Shown in pieces: positions 41,770 through 52,223 of a stretch of DNA of 64,000 nt (positions are counted from its first letter, which is position 1; each line of letters starts with the position of its first letter). The position numbers and the translations under genes were made by a program. The notes below the pieces were generated by a model. The model was not told where the DNA came from and did not search any database. It saw only the letters and a program-made list of their open reading frames with translations. The DNA is from Streptomyces sp. NBC_01241 (GTDB lineage: Bacteria > Actinomycetota > Actinomycetes > Streptomycetales > Streptomycetaceae): assembly GCF_041435435.1 (NCBI RefSeq), contig NZ_CP108494.1, positions 2,576,501 to 2,640,500 on the forward strand, in the 5' to 3' direction.

Positions 41770-43700
41770 TGGCCGGTCCTGGCGGACGCATGATGGCGGG
41801 CGGGGCGCCGACCGACCGGTCCATGGACTTCAAGGGGTCCTCGAAGCGGCTCCTGAAGCGCTTCGCCCCGGAGAAGGCGCCGCTGTACGTGATGCTGGCG
41901 GCCTGCGTGGCGAGCGTCGGGCTGTCGGTGGTCGGGCCGAAGATCCTCGGCAAGGCGACCGACCTGGTGTTCGCCGGGGTCATCGGCCGGCAGATGCCCG
42001 ACGGCACGACGAAGGAACAGGCCGTGGAGGGCCTGCGCAGGGCCAACAGCGGCCTCGCCGACATGCTGTCCGGGGTGGACTTCGTCCCCGGGCACGGCAT
42101 CGACTTCGGTGCGGTGGCCGACGTACTGCTGGTGGCGCTGGCGGTCTATGTCGGTGCGGGGCTGCTCATGCTGGTGGCCACCCGACTGTCGATCCGGATC
42201 ATCAACCGGGTCGTGTTCCAGCTGCGTGAGGACATTCAGACGAAGCTGTCGCGGCTGCCGCTGTCGTACTTCGACCAGGCCAAGCGCGGCGAGGTGCTCA
42301 GCCGGGCGACGAACGACATCGACAACATCTCCCAGACGATGCAGCAGACGATGGGTCAGCTCATCAGCTCCCTGCTCACCATCGTCGGCGTGCTGATCAT
42401 GATGTTCTGGGTCTCGCCGCTGCTGGCGCTGGTCGCACTGGTGACGGTGCCGCTGTCGGTCGTCGTGGCCGCGAAGGTCGGCAAGCGGTCGCAGCCGCAG
42501 TTCGTGCAGCAGTGGAAGGTGACGGGCAAACTCAACGCCCACATCGAGGAGATGTACACCGGGCACACCCTGGTGAAGGTCTTCGGGCGGCAGGAGGAGT
42601 CCGCGCGGGACTTCGCCGAGCAGAACGAGGCGCTGTACGAGGCAGGCTTCAAGGCGCAGTTCAACAGCGGGATCATGCAGCCGCTGATGATGTTCGTCTC
42701 GAACCTGAACTATGTGCTGATCGCCGTCGTGGGTGGCCTGCGGGTCGCTTCGGGTTCGCTGTCGATCGGTGACGTGCAGGCGTTCATCCAGTACTCGCGG
42801 CAGTTCTCGATGCCGCTGACCCAGGTCGCCTCGATGGCGAACCTGGTGCAGTCGGGTGTCGCGTCGGCCGAGCGCATCTTCGAGCTGCTGGACGCCGAGG
42901 AGCAGAGCGCCGACCCCGCGCCCGGCACGGGCGAACGCCCGAAGGAGCTGCGAGGCAACGTCTCGCTGGAGAAGGTGTCGTTCCGTTACGACCCGGAGAA
43001 GCCGCTCATCGAGGACCTCTCGCTGAACGTCGAGCCGGGCCACACGGTCGCGATCGTCGGCCCGACCGGCGCGGGCAAGACCACGCTCGTCAATCTCCTG
43101 ATGCGGTTCTACGAGGTGACGGGCGGGCGGATCACCCTCGACGGGGTCGACGTGGCGAAGATGTCGCGCGACGAGCTGCGGTCGGGAATCGGCATGGTCC
43201 TCCAGGACACCTGGCTGTTCGGCGGGTCGATAGCGGAGAACATCGCGTACGGCGCTTCGCGCGAGGTCACCCGGGAAGAGATCGAGGAGGCCGCGAGGGC
43301 CGCCCACGCCGACCGCTTCGTCCGCACCCTGCCGGACGGTTACGACACGGTGATCGACGACGAGGGCTCCGGCGTCAGCGCGGGCGAGAAGCAGCTGATC
43401 ACCATCGCGCGGGCGTTCCTGTCCGACCCGGTGATCCTGGTGCTCGACGAAGCGACGAGTTCCGTCGACACCCGTACCGAGGTGCTGATCCAGAAGGCGA
43501 TGGCGCGCCTGGCGCACGGTCGTACGAGCTTCGTGATCGCGCACCGGCTCTCCACCATCCGGGATGCCGACATCATCCTGGTGATGGAGAACGGCTCGAT
43601 CGTCGAACAGGGCACGCACGACGAACTGCTGGCTGCCGAGGGGGCGTACGCCCGGCTGTATTCGGCGCAGTTCGCGCAGGCGGTCGCCGAAGTCGACTAG
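41769..43700 (+). CDS. ABC exporter subunit 2, canonical ATP site
   Basis: This 643-residue partner half-transporter has Walker A GPTGAGKTT, Walker B VILVLDEATSSVD with the catalytic Glu intact, and a degenerate signature VSAGEKQ. This complements subunit 1, so one composite site is catalytic and one is not. An insert after the first helices (IGRQMPDGTTKEQAVEGLRR up to PGHGIDFG, about residues 60-115) is typical of this actinobacterial subfamily. It overlaps subunit 1 by one base. Confidence 0.94.
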   Translation: MAGPGGRMMAGGAPTDRSMDFKGSSKRLLKRFAPEKAPLYVMLAACVASVGLSVVGPKILGKATDLVFAGVIGRQMPDGTTKEQAVEGLRRANSGLADMLSGVDFVPGHGIDFGAVADVLLVALAVYVGAGLLMLVATRLSIRIINRVVFQLREDIQTKLSRLPLSYFDQAKRGEVLSRATNDIDNISQTMQQTMGQLISSLLTIVGVLIMMFWVSPLLALVALVTVPLSVVVAAKVGKRSQPQFVQQWKVTGKLNAHIEEMYTGHTLVKVFGRQEESARDFAEQNEALYEAGFKAQFNSGIMQPLMMFVSNLNYVLIAVVGGLRVASGSLSIGDVQAFIQYSRQFSMPLTQVASMANLVQSGVASAERIFELLDAEEQSADPAPGTGERPKELRGNVSLEKVSFRYDPEKPLIEDLSLNVEPGHTVAIVGPTGAGKTTLVNLLMRFYEVTGGRITLDGVDVAKMSRDELRSGIGMVLQDTWLFGGSIAENIAYGASREVTREEIEEAARAAHADRFVRTLPDGYDTVIDDEGSGVSAGEKQLITIARAFLSDPVILVLDEATSSVDTRTEVLIQKAMARLAHGRTSFVIAHRLSTIRDADIILVMENGSIVEQGTHDELLAAEGAYARLYSAQFAQAVAEVD

Positions 43701-43726
43701 CGGGCACGGCCGCAGACGTGACGGGG

Positions 43727-43767
43727 CCCGTACCGCCGGCCGGCGGTACGGGCCCCGTCACGCGTGA

Positions 43768-43772
<5 letters not shown>
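43727..43772. terminator. 46-bp perfect palindrome between convergent ABC exporter and hrdA
   Basis: Two 23-nt arms meet without a spacer at 43749/43750. It overlaps the hrdA stop codon (43768-43770) and should terminate both transcripts. Confidence 0.85.
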
Positions 43773-44862
<1,090 letters not shown>

Positions 44863-45211
44863 GGGGGCGACCTCCAGGTGATCGCTGCCGGATCGCGGGG
44901 ATGGTGGACCACCGTCCGGTGGGCCGGCCGCGCTCCGATGACTCAGGCACCGCCCCCCAGTGTGGGGGAAGACACAGCGCCGCCACGAGGGGCGTGCGGG
45001 GACTTTCTGCGTCCGGTCCGTGACCGGCCGGTTACGGGGACGGGTGTGTCCTTCCGGCCCGCCCGGCGATCGGGACCCGTCCGGCGATCAAGGAGGAACG
45101 GCGATCGAGACCCTTCCGGCGATGGAGACCCTTCCGGCAACCAAGGACGCAACGGCGGCCGGCCGGCCCCGGCACGCCTGCACGGCCACGGGGCCGCGCG
45201 GAAGCCCGGGT
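44863..45211. other. 349-bp gap between hrdA and dnaG with imperfect repeats
   Basis: The stretch 45060-45145 contains imperfect repeats around GGCGATCGAGACCCTTCCGG, and CACACTGGGGGG-type short inverted repeats occur near 44950-44975. The region should hold the hrdA promoter. No gene was recognised. Confidence 0.45.
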
Positions 45212-47119
45212 TCAGAGCGCGTCGGCGCCGTTGTTGCGCAGGGACTGGGCGTACTGCTGGAGGACCCAGACCTCGTTCTGCGCGGCCGCCAGATGGTCCG
45301 GGGCGACATTGCTGCCGAGGCGGGCGAGGCTGCCCTGGACGTCGTTGATCCGGCGGTCGACGGCGCGCAGGCGGACCTTGACCAGATGCTCGCCCGCGTA
45401 CGTCTCGTCGATGGACTTGCCGTGGAAGACCTCGACCGCCAGCTCGGTGACCAGCTTGCGCACCGTGTCGTTGGGGGTCGCGTCGAGCACCTGGACGAGG
45501 TACTCGCGGGTCTCGGGGACGCCCAGCTCCGCGCCGCCCGCCTCCGCGATGCACTGACGGACTGCGGCGTACGGCGGGGCGGTGAACTCGTCCACCCCGT
45601 AGGCGTCGAAGGCCGGGGCGACCAGGGCGGGCCGCTGCAGGGCGAGCTTGAGCAGCTCGCGCTCGGTGCGGTGCGCCGGGCTGCGGAGGTTGAGCGCGGG
45701 GCCGGAGGGGGCGGCGGGGGCCCGGACCTGCTGGGGCTGCGCGCCGGGGCGGGAGGAGGCCGGCTCCGGTCCTCGCCGGTCGCCCCGCCCACGGGCCCAC
45801 TGGGCGAGCTGATTGACCCGGTGCACGACGTACTCCTGGTCCAGGATGCCGACGAAGCCGGCCAGCTGGACGGCGACCTCGCGCTGCACGCTGCCCGTCT
45901 TGATCTTGGCGACGACGGGCGCCGCCTCGTCGAGCGCGGCGGCGCGGCCCGCCGGGGTCTCCAGGTCGTACCGGCCGACGATCTGGCGGAGCGCGAACTC
46001 GAAGAGCGGCGTGCGGGGTTCGACCAGGTCGCGGACGGCCTCGTCGCCCTTGGCCAGGCGCAGATCGCACGGGTCCATGTTGTCCGGGGCGATCGCGATG
46101 TACGTCTCGGCGGCGAACTTCTGGTCGTCCTCGAAGGCACGCAGCGCGGCCTTCTGGCCGGCCGCGTCACCGTCGAACGTGAAGATCACCCGGGCGCTGC
46201 CGTTGTCCATCAGGAGGCGGCGCAGGATCTTGATGTGGTCGCCGCCGAAGGCCGTACCGCAGGTGGCGATCGCGGTGGTGACCCCGGCGAGATGGCAGGC
46301 CATCACGTCGGTGTAGCCCTCGACGACCACGGCCCGGCTGGCCTTCGCGATGTCCTTCTTCGCCAGGTCGATGCCGTAGAGCACCTGGGACTTCTTGTAG
46401 ATCGCGGTCTCGGGGGTGTTGAGGTACTTCGGTCCGTTGTCGTCGTCGCGCAGCTTGCGGGCGCCGAAGCCGACGACCTCGCCGGAGGTGTCTCTGATCG
46501 GCCACATCAGCCGGCCGCGGAAACGGTCGATCGGGCCGCGCCTGCCGTCCTGGGAGAGGCCGGAGGCGATCAGCTCCTTGTCGCTGAAGCCCTTGCCGCG
46601 CAGATAGCGGGTGAGGTGGTCCCAGCCGGCCGGGCTGTAGCCGACGCCGAAATGGGCGGCCGCCGCCTGGTCGAAGCCGCGCTCGGCGAGGAACTTCCGG
46701 CCGATCTCGGCCTCGGGGCCGTCCAACTGCTCCACGTAGAACTGGGCGGCCACCTTGTGCGCCTCGACCAGCCGGATGCGCTCACCGCGCTGGTGGGAGG
46801 GGTTGTAGCCGCCCTCCTCGTACCGCAGGGTGATGCCCGCCTTGGCGGCGAGCCGCTCGACCGTCTCGGAGAACGAGAGATGGTCGATCTTCATCACGAA
46901 GGCGATCGTGTCGCCGCCCTCCTGGCAGCCGAAGCAGTGGAAGAGACCCTTGCTCGGGCTGACCTGGAAGGAGGGGGACTTCTCGTCGTGGAACGGGCAG
47001 AGGCCCTTGAGGTTGCCACCGCCCGCGTTGCGCAGCTGGAGATACTCGGAAACGACGGCGTCGATCGGGACCGCGTCCCGTACCGCCTTCACATCGTCGT
47101 CATTGATCCTGCCTGCCAC
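45212..47119 (-). CDS. dnaG: DNA primase DnaG
   Basis: DnaG makes RNA primers for replication. The 635-residue protein has the CHC2 zinc motif (CPFHDEKSPSFQ and LFHCFGC, residues about 40-66), the primase core with SGLSQDGRRGPIDRFRGRL and EVVGFGARKL, and the TOPRIM acidic site in VVVEGYTDVMA. The C-terminal helicase-binding domain starts near residue 480. It is essential, so expression should be constitutive. It sits 349 bp upstream of hrdA on the same strand, a reduced form of the dnaG-sigma linkage seen in other bacteria. Confidence 0.96.
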   Translation of the reverse strand: MAGRINDDDVKAVRDAVPIDAVVSEYLQLRNAGGGNLKGLCPFHDEKSPSFQVSPSKGLFHCFGCQEGGDTIAFVMKIDHLSFSETVERLAAKAGITLRYEEGGYNPSHQRGERIRLVEAHKVAAQFYVEQLDGPEAEIGRKFLAERGFDQAAAAHFGVGYSPAGWDHLTRYLRGKGFSDKELIASGLSQDGRRGPIDRFRGRLMWPIRDTSGEVVGFGARKLRDDDNGPKYLNTPETAIYKKSQVLYGIDLAKKDIAKASRAVVVEGYTDVMACHLAGVTTAIATCGTAFGGDHIKILRRLLMDNGSARVIFTFDGDAAGQKAALRAFEDDQKFAAETYIAIAPDNMDPCDLRLAKGDEAVRDLVEPRTPLFEFALRQIVGRYDLETPAGRAAALDEAAPVVAKIKTGSVQREVAVQLAGFVGILDQEYVVHRVNQLAQWARGRGDRRGPEPASSRPGAQPQQVRAPAAPSGPALNLRSPAHRTERELLKLALQRPALVAPAFDAYGVDEFTAPPYAAVRQCIAEAGGAELGVPETREYLVQVLDATPNDTVRKLVTELAVEVFHGKSIDETYAGEHLVKVRLRAVDRRINDVQGSLARLGSNVAPDHLAAAQNEVWVLQQYAQSLRNNGADAL

Positions 47120-47232
47120 GGGTGAAGTCTACGGGTGGGGTGCGACAGCCGTGCCCCGCGCCGATGTGATCCGTGGAACCCGGCGGGGCGCAGCCCGACC
47201 CGGCCCCGCCCGTCGGTGCGGCCCGGCTCCGT

Positions 47233-48492
47233 TCAGGTCAGGGAGGTCAGTGGTACCGACGGGTCCGCCAGTGCGTCCGGGTCGATCTGCCGGCCGGACC
47301 GGATCAGTTCCTGCACGGCGTCGGTGACATCCCACACGTTGACGTTCATCCCGGCCAGCACCTTGTGGTCCTTCAGCCAGAAGGCGATGAACTCGCGCTT
47401 CCCCGCGTCGCCGCGGATGACCACCTGGTCGTAACTGCCCGGCGGCGCCCAGCCCGAGTATTCGAGGCCGAGGTCGTACTGGTCGGAGAAGAAGTACGGC
47501 ACCCGGTCGTAGCCGACCTCCTGGCCGAGCATGGCGCGGGCCGCGGCCGGGCCGCTGTTCAGCGCGTTCGCCCAGTGCTCCACGCGCAACCGGATGCCGA
47601 ACAGCGGATGGGCCACGTTGGCGACGTCCCCGGCCGCGAAGATGTGCGGGTCGGAGGTGCGCAGCGAGGCGTCGACGGCGATGCCGCCGCCGTCCTTGCG
47701 CGCGGCCATGGCGAGCCCCGCGGCTTCGGCGAGACCGGTGCGGGGGGCGGCGCCGATCGCGGCGAGCACGTCGTGGGCGGGGTACTCCTCGCCGTCGTCG
47801 GTACGGACCGCGAGGACCAGGCCGTCCTGGCCGATGATCTCGGTGAGACGGACACCGAAGTGGAAGCGGACACCGTGGTCGCTGTGCAGATCGGTGAAGA
47901 TCTGGCCCAGTTCGGGGCCGACGACATGGTGCAACGGGGTCGGCCCCGATTGGACGACGGTGACCTCGGCACCGTACTCGCGCGCCGCCGCCGCGACCTC
48001 CAGGCCGATCCAGCCGGCCCCGGCGATCACCAGGTGGCCGTTGTCGCGGCCGAGGGAGGTCAGCACGTTGCGCAGCCGGTCGGCGTGGGCGAGGCGGCGC
48101 AGATGGTGGACGCCGGCCAGGTCCGTACCCGGAATGGGGAGGCGGCGCGGCTCGGCCCCGGTGGCGAGCAGCAGCTTGTCGTAGTGGACGACAGTGCCGT
48201 CGCCGAGCTGTACGGAGCGGCCCGCCCGGTCGAGGACGGTGACGGGCTGGCCCAGGTGAAGCTCGATGTCGGCGCCCGCGTACCAGGCCGTCTCGTGGAC
48301 GAAGACGCTGTCCCGTTCCTCCTTGCCCAACAGGTAGCCCTTGGAGAGCGGCGGCCGTTCGTACGGATGGTCGCGTTCATCGCCGAGAAGGATCACCCGG
48401 CCGCTGAAACCCTCCGTCCGGAGTGTCTCGGCCGCCTTCGCTCCTGCCAGTCCTCCGCCGACGATGACGAACGTCCGATGTGCGTCGACCAC
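47233..48492 (-). CDS. FAD-dependent ferredoxin/rubredoxin reductase-like protein
   Basis: This 419-residue flavoprotein has an FAD motif near the N-terminus (FVIVGGGLAGAKAAETLR), the NAD(P)H motif LVIAGAGWIGLEVAAAAREYG and the second FAD motif HIFAAGDVANVAHP. The N-terminal PPLSKGYLLG and a C-terminal reductase domain (EFIAFWLKDHKVLAGMNVN) fit reductases that pass electrons to ferredoxin for cytochrome P450s or oxygenases. No P450 or ferredoxin gene lies in the window, so the partner is elsewhere. The start is GTG 48492. Confidence 0.9.
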   Translation of the reverse strand: MVDAHRTFVIVGGGLAGAKAAETLRTEGFSGRVILLGDERDHPYERPPLSKGYLLGKEERDSVFVHETAWYAGADIELHLGQPVTVLDRAGRSVQLGDGTVVHYDKLLLATGAEPRRLPIPGTDLAGVHHLRRLAHADRLRNVLTSLGRDNGHLVIAGAGWIGLEVAAAAREYGAEVTVVQSGPTPLHHVVGPELGQIFTDLHSDHGVRFHFGVRLTEIIGQDGLVLAVRTDDGEEYPAHDVLAAIGAAPRTGLAEAAGLAMAARKDGGGIAVDASLRTSDPHIFAAGDVANVAHPLFGIRLRVEHWANALNSGPAAARAMLGQEVGYDRVPYFFSDQYDLGLEYSGWAPPGSYDQVVIRGDAGKREFIAFWLKDHKVLAGMNVNVWDVTDAVQELIRSGRQIDPDALADPSVPLTSLT

Positions 48493-48692
48493 GTGATGCC
48501 TCCTCGGTGCTTACTGCGCGGGGCCCGACTGCGAGCGTCCCGCACGCAGCGTGATGGCGAAAGAGGGTGTACACCGATCAGGTCACACCCAGTGGTCATG
48601 GGCAAGCCCGCGGACGAGGCCGGGAGGCGGTGACCGCCGGGCGCACGCGGTCGTACGCGGTTGTGGTCCGGCCGCGTGGACGGGGCCTCCGG

Positions 48693-50039
48693 TCAGCGGC
48701 GGCGTGCGGTGAGGGATGCGTGCAGGGAACGCGCCGAGGCGTCGGTCAGGGCGGCGATCTGGTCGACGAGGACCCGCTTGCGGGCCCGGTCCCCGGCGGC
48801 GGCGTCGAACAGTGCCCGGAACTGCGGCTCCAGCCCCTCCGGAGCGCGTGCGGTCAGCGCGGCGGCCAGTTCCGCGATGACGATCCGCTGGTCGGCGCGG
48901 ATCGCCTCCTGCTCGGCGCGCTGCATGACGTACCGGTCGGCGACCGCCTTGAGGACGGCGCACTCGTTGCGTGTCTCGCGGGGGACGACGAGCTCGGCCG
49001 CGTACCGGATCAGCCGGCCCGTCCCGTACCTCTGCCGGGTGCCGGTCTCGGCCGCGAGGCAGAACCGGCCGATCAGCTGGCTCGTGGCGTCCTTCAGCCG
49101 GGCCTGGGCGACGGCGGATCCGTCGTAGCCGTGCGGCCACCAGTCCTGGGCGATGAGCCGGTCCAGGGCGTCGGACAGCTCCTCGGGGTCGGTGTCCGCC
49201 GGGACGTAGCGGCCGATGGCGACCGCCCAGATCGCGTTCCGCTCGGGCTCGGCGTAGAGGCAGTTGGGGTCGATGTGCCCGGCGTGCAGCCCGTCCTCGA
49301 AGTCGTGCACGGAGTACGCGACGTCGTCGGACCAGTCCATGACCTGGGCCTCGAAGCACTTGCGGTCCTTCGGGGCGCCGTGCCGGGCCCACTCGAAGAC
49401 GGGCAGGTCGTCCTCGTACACCCCGAATTTCGGCGAGCCGGGGTCGGTGGGGTGTCCGCCGCGCGGCCACGGGTATTTGGTGGCGGCGTCCAGCGCGGCG
49501 CGGGTCAGGTTGAGTCCGACGCTGACCAGCTCGCCGGTCCGGGTGTCGGGCACGAACCGCTTCGGTTCGAGCCGGGTCAGCAGGCGCAGCGACTGGGCGT
49601 TCCCCTCGAAGCCCCCGCAGTCCGACGCGAAGTCGTTGAGCGCCTGCTCCCCGTTGTGTCCGAACGGCGGGTGGCCCAGGTCGTGGGCCAGGCAGGCCGC
49701 CTCGACCAGATCGGGGTCGCAGCCGAGCGCGGCCCCGAGCTCGCGGCCGACCTGGGCGCATTCCAGGGAGTGGGTGAGCCGGGTCCGCGGGCTGGCGTCC
49801 CAGGCGTTGCTGCGGGTGCCGGGGGTGACGACCTGGGTCTTCCCGGCGAGCCGGCGCAGTGCGGCGGAGTGCAGGACCCGGGCGCGGTCACGCTGGAACG
49901 CGGTACGCCCGGGCCGTTTGTCCGGCTCGGTGTCCCAGCGCTCGGCGTCGGCGGCACGGTAGGGGGCCGTGCCGTGGTCCTGGGTGCCGTGGGTGCACTG
50001 GGTGCCGTGGGTGCACTGGGAATCCTGCGTACCGTCCAT
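48693..50039 (-). CDS. dgt: deoxyguanosinetriphosphate triphosphohydrolase-like HD protein
   Basis: This 448-residue HD-domain enzyme shows the dGTPase group motifs: [30 protein letters not shown] (first His) and [14 protein letters not shown] (HD pair). CLAHDLG and [13 protein letters not shown] follow. It should hydrolyse dGTP or other dNTPs to the nucleoside and triphosphate. The first 25 residues contain an 18-bp slippage repeat encoding CTHGTQ twice; the natural start may be farther in, at a Met or GTG near DHGTAPYR. A Leu-rich C-terminus is as in actinobacterial Dgt-like proteins. Confidence 0.9.
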   Translation of the reverse strand: MDGTQDSQCTHGTQCTHGTQDHGTAPYRAADAERWDTEPDKRPGRTAFQRDRARVLHSAALRRLAGKTQVVTPGTRSNAWDASPRTRLTHSLECAQVGRELGAALGCDPDLVEAACLAHDLGHPPFGHNGEQALNDFASDCGGFEGNAQSLRLLTRLEPKRFVPDTRTGELVSVGLNLTRAALDAATKYPWPRGGHPTDPGSPKFGVYEDDLPVFEWARHGAPKDRKCFEAQVMDWSDDVAYSVHDFEDGLHAGHIDPNCLYAEPERNAIWAVAIGRYVPADTDPEELSDALDRLIAQDWWPHGYDGSAVAQARLKDATSQLIGRFCLAAETGTRQRYGTGRLIRYAAELVVPRETRNECAVLKAVADRYVMQRAEQEAIRADQRIVIAELAAALTARAPEGLEPQFRALFDAAAGDRARKRVLVDQIAALTDASARSLHASLTARRR

Positions 50040-50301
50040 GGTTCCGACAGTAAACGGCCGGACCGACAGGACGGCTCAGCCGGTGCCGACTCCGTCATGC
50101 GTCAAGGACGCAGGGGGGAGGTTGCCGCACCGATGCGCGGGAGTGAGGGCCGCTCACCGGAGGCGTCACATCGAGCGAAGCGATCGGAAACGGTAACGAA
50201 ATCAACGGAATAGGGAGACGGAGAACCCTTTCTCCCCGTCGGTCGTCCGATCATGTGGGACAGCGTGCCAAGGCGGGACGAGCGGGAACAGGGGAACACC
50301 C

Positions 50302-51036
50302 ATGCGGGAGAAGCAGCCGGGACGGCTGAGAAGGCTCGGGCAGCTCGGGCGGTTTCGGCCGCGGTGGCCGCGGACGCGGCGCGGGCAGCGGCGGGCCGTA
50401 CAGGGGGTGATGGTCGCCTGCGTGGTGGCGCTGGCACCCGCGACCTGGATGTACTCCGTCGCCGACGCCCGGGTCAGGACGACCGCGGACGCGCCCGCGC
50501 AGCAGGTCGCCGTGGTGTTCGGGGCCGGTCTCTGGCAGGGCAAGCCGTCGCCGTATCTCGCGAACCGGCTCAAGGCCGCCGCCGAGCTGTACCGGGGCGG
50601 GAAGGTGAAGGTCGTGCTCGTGACCGGTGACAACAGCCGCGAGGAGTACGACGAGCCGGACGCCATGCGCACGTATCTCAGGAAGCAGGGCGTGCCGGAC
50701 GAGCGGATCGTGAGCGACTTCGCCGGGTTCGACACCTGGGACTCGTGCGTCCGGGCCAAGAAGATCTTCGGGGTCGACCGCGCGGTGCTGGTGACCCAGG
50801 GGTTCCACATCCGGCGGGCGATCGCGCTGTGCCGGACCGCGGGGATCGACGCGTACGGCGTCGGCGTCGACGCCGTACACGATGCGACCTGGTACTACGG
50901 CGGGACGCGGGAGGTGTTCGCGGCGGGGAAGGCGGCGCTGGACGCCGTGTTCAGGCCGGACCCGCACTTCCTGGGCCCAAAGGAGCCCGGGATCGGGGAG
51001 GCCCTCGGGAAGGCCCTGGCGGCGGACGAGCGGTGA
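50302..51036 (+). CDS. SanA/YdcF-family DUF218 membrane protein
   Basis: This 244-residue protein has an N-terminal basic stretch, one transmembrane helix (VQGVMVACVVALAPATWMYS) and a DUF218 domain outside the membrane: VAVVFGAGLWQGKPSPYLANRL, then VKVVLVTGDNS, DFAGFDTWDSCVRA and LVTQGFHIRRAI. SanA and related proteins protect the cell envelope and affect vancomycin exclusion in enterobacteria; enzymatic activity is unproven. It stands alone. Confidence 0.9.
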   Translation: MREKQPGRLRRLGQLGRFRPRWPRTRRGQRRAVQGVMVACVVALAPATWMYSVADARVRTTADAPAQQVAVVFGAGLWQGKPSPYLANRLKAAAELYRGGKVKVVLVTGDNSREEYDEPDAMRTYLRKQGVPDERIVSDFAGFDTWDSCVRAKKIFGVDRAVLVTQGFHIRRAIALCRTAGIDAYGVGVDAVHDATWYYGGTREVFAAGKAALDAVFRPDPHFLGPKEPGIGEALGKALAADER

Positions 51037-51091
51037 CGGCTCCGGGTGCCGGTCCCGCAGAATGCCGGGCCGGTTCTCAACAGCGCCGGTT

Positions 51092-51433
51092 CTACAGAGG
51101 GGTGACCGGGGCGGTCTCGGCCGCGACCCAGTCGAGGTAGCGGGCGCTGCCCCGTACCACCAGGATCGCGATGACCTCGGGGGTTTCGTAGTCGTGCGCC
51201 GCCAGGAGATGCGCCTCCAGTTCGTCGTAGCGCTCAGCCGTCGTCTTGAACAGCAGCTGCCACTCCTCGGTGGTCTCGATGGCGTTCTGCCAGCGGTAGA
51301 CCGAGGTGACGGGCGCGGAGATCTGTACGCAGGCGGCGAGCCGCGCCTCCACCGCGCCCTGCGCCAGGGAATGGGCCTTCTCCTCGCTGTCGGTCGTGGT
51401 CAGTACGGTCAGCCATGCCGGCGGCGTCGTCAC
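51092..51433 (-). CDS. cutA: CutA divalent cation tolerance protein
   Basis: This 113-residue protein has the CutA1 fold: VLTTTDSEEKAHSLAQGAVE, LAACVQISAPVTSVYRWQ and EWQLLFKTTAERYDELE. CutA forms trimers. Its role in copper tolerance in E. coli is not general, and its function in actinobacteria is open. It is transcribed co-directionally with the FMN reductase gene upstream. Confidence 0.94.
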   Translation of the reverse strand: MTTPPAWLTVLTTTDSEEKAHSLAQGAVEARLAACVQISAPVTSVYRWQNAIETTEEWQLLFKTTAERYDELEAHLLAAHDYETPEVIAILVVRGSARYLDWVAAETAPVTPL

Positions 51434-51517
51434 CTTCGGGCTCCTCGGTGTCGGTCACTGGGTCATCAGGTGCCCTTCGATTGTCGGGGGCGTCGCGGCG
51501 CGGCGCAGTGCCCGGTG

Positions 51518-52135
51518 TCAGACGCCGCACGGACGGACGGCCTTGGCGTCGCGCAGCGCACGTCCCCACCAGACCAGCTGGTCGAGCAGGGACTTGGCCG
51601 CCGCGTCGCTGCCCGACGGGTCCTTGTGCCTGCCCTCGCCGTCGAACAGGGCGCCCGCATTGTGGAACGACACGGTGTCGCGGACGCCGACGGCGTGCAG
51701 CTCCGCGAAGACCTGCCGGAGGTGCTCGACGGCGCGCAGGCCACCGGAGACTCCGCCGTACGAGACGAAGGCGACAGGTTTGGCCTGCCACTCGGCGTGG
51801 TGCCAGTCGATGAGGTTCTTCAGCGGCGCCGGGTACGAGTGGTTGTACTCGGGAGTGATGACGACGAAGGCATCGGCCGCCGCCAGCCTGGGTGACACGG
51901 CACCGAGTCGGGCCAGCGTTTCGACGTCGGGCCGGTAGGAGAGAGCGCTCGGGAGGTCGAGCTCGGCGATGTCGATCAGATCGGTCTCGATGCCGGGGTG
52001 GCCGGCGGCGCGCGAGAGGAACCAGCCGGAGACGACGGGGGCGAAGCGTCCCTCGCGATTGCTGGCGAGGACGACCGCGACCTTCAGGGGCGCGGCGGAG
52101 GCGGTGGTGGGTACGGGTGCTGTGGTGAGGTCCAT
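51518..52135 (-). CDS. NADPH-dependent FMN reductase
   Basis: This 205-residue flavodoxin-fold reductase has the phosphate loop VVLASNREGRFAPVV, the DLIDIAELDLPSALS and FVVITPEYNHSYPAPLKNLIDW segments, and VSYGGVSGGLRAVEHL. Such enzymes provide reduced FMN or reduce azo/quinone compounds. ATG 52135 is supported because a clear promoter ends a few bases upstream, giving a leaderless or very short-leader mRNA. The 14-bp palindrome inside the promoter indicates repression by an unlinked regulator. It diverges from the class IV aminotransferase. Confidence 0.9.
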   Translation of the reverse strand: MDLTTAPVPTTASAAPLKVAVVLASNREGRFAPVVSGWFLSRAAGHPGIETDLIDIAELDLPSALSYRPDVETLARLGAVSPRLAAADAFVVITPEYNHSYPAPLKNLIDWHHAEWQAKPVAFVSYGGVSGGLRAVEHLRQVFAELHAVGVRDTVSFHNAGALFDGEGRHKDPSGSDAAAKSLLDQLVWWGRALRDAKAVRPCGV

Positions 52136-52144
52136 GCGGAGAGG

Positions 52145-52172
52145 TTCATATGTCAACCATGGTTGAGGTCAA
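52145..52172 (-). promoter_or_regulatory. promoter with embedded palindromic operator for the FMN reductase
   Basis: On the minus strand TTGACC (52172-52167) and TATGAA (52150-52145) are separated by 16 bp. The perfect palindrome TCAACCATGGTTGA (52153-52166) fills the spacer. The start codon is 9 bp after the -10 element, so transcripts should be leaderless. Confidence 0.7.
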
Positions 52173-52223
52173 GCCCGGTCCGTCGGGGTACGTCGTCGCC
52201 CGTCGCGGCATACCGTGGGCCGC

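Noticed and set aside
44960..47125. 721-residue plus-strand frame across dnaG
   Set aside because: Shadow of dnaG; the minus strand has clear zinc and TOPRIM motifs.
48567..50213. Long plus-strand frame covering dgt (548 residues)
   Set aside because: It is a shadow frame of the dgt gene; composition is Arg/Gly/Val-rich without domain motifs, while the minus frame shows HD motifs.
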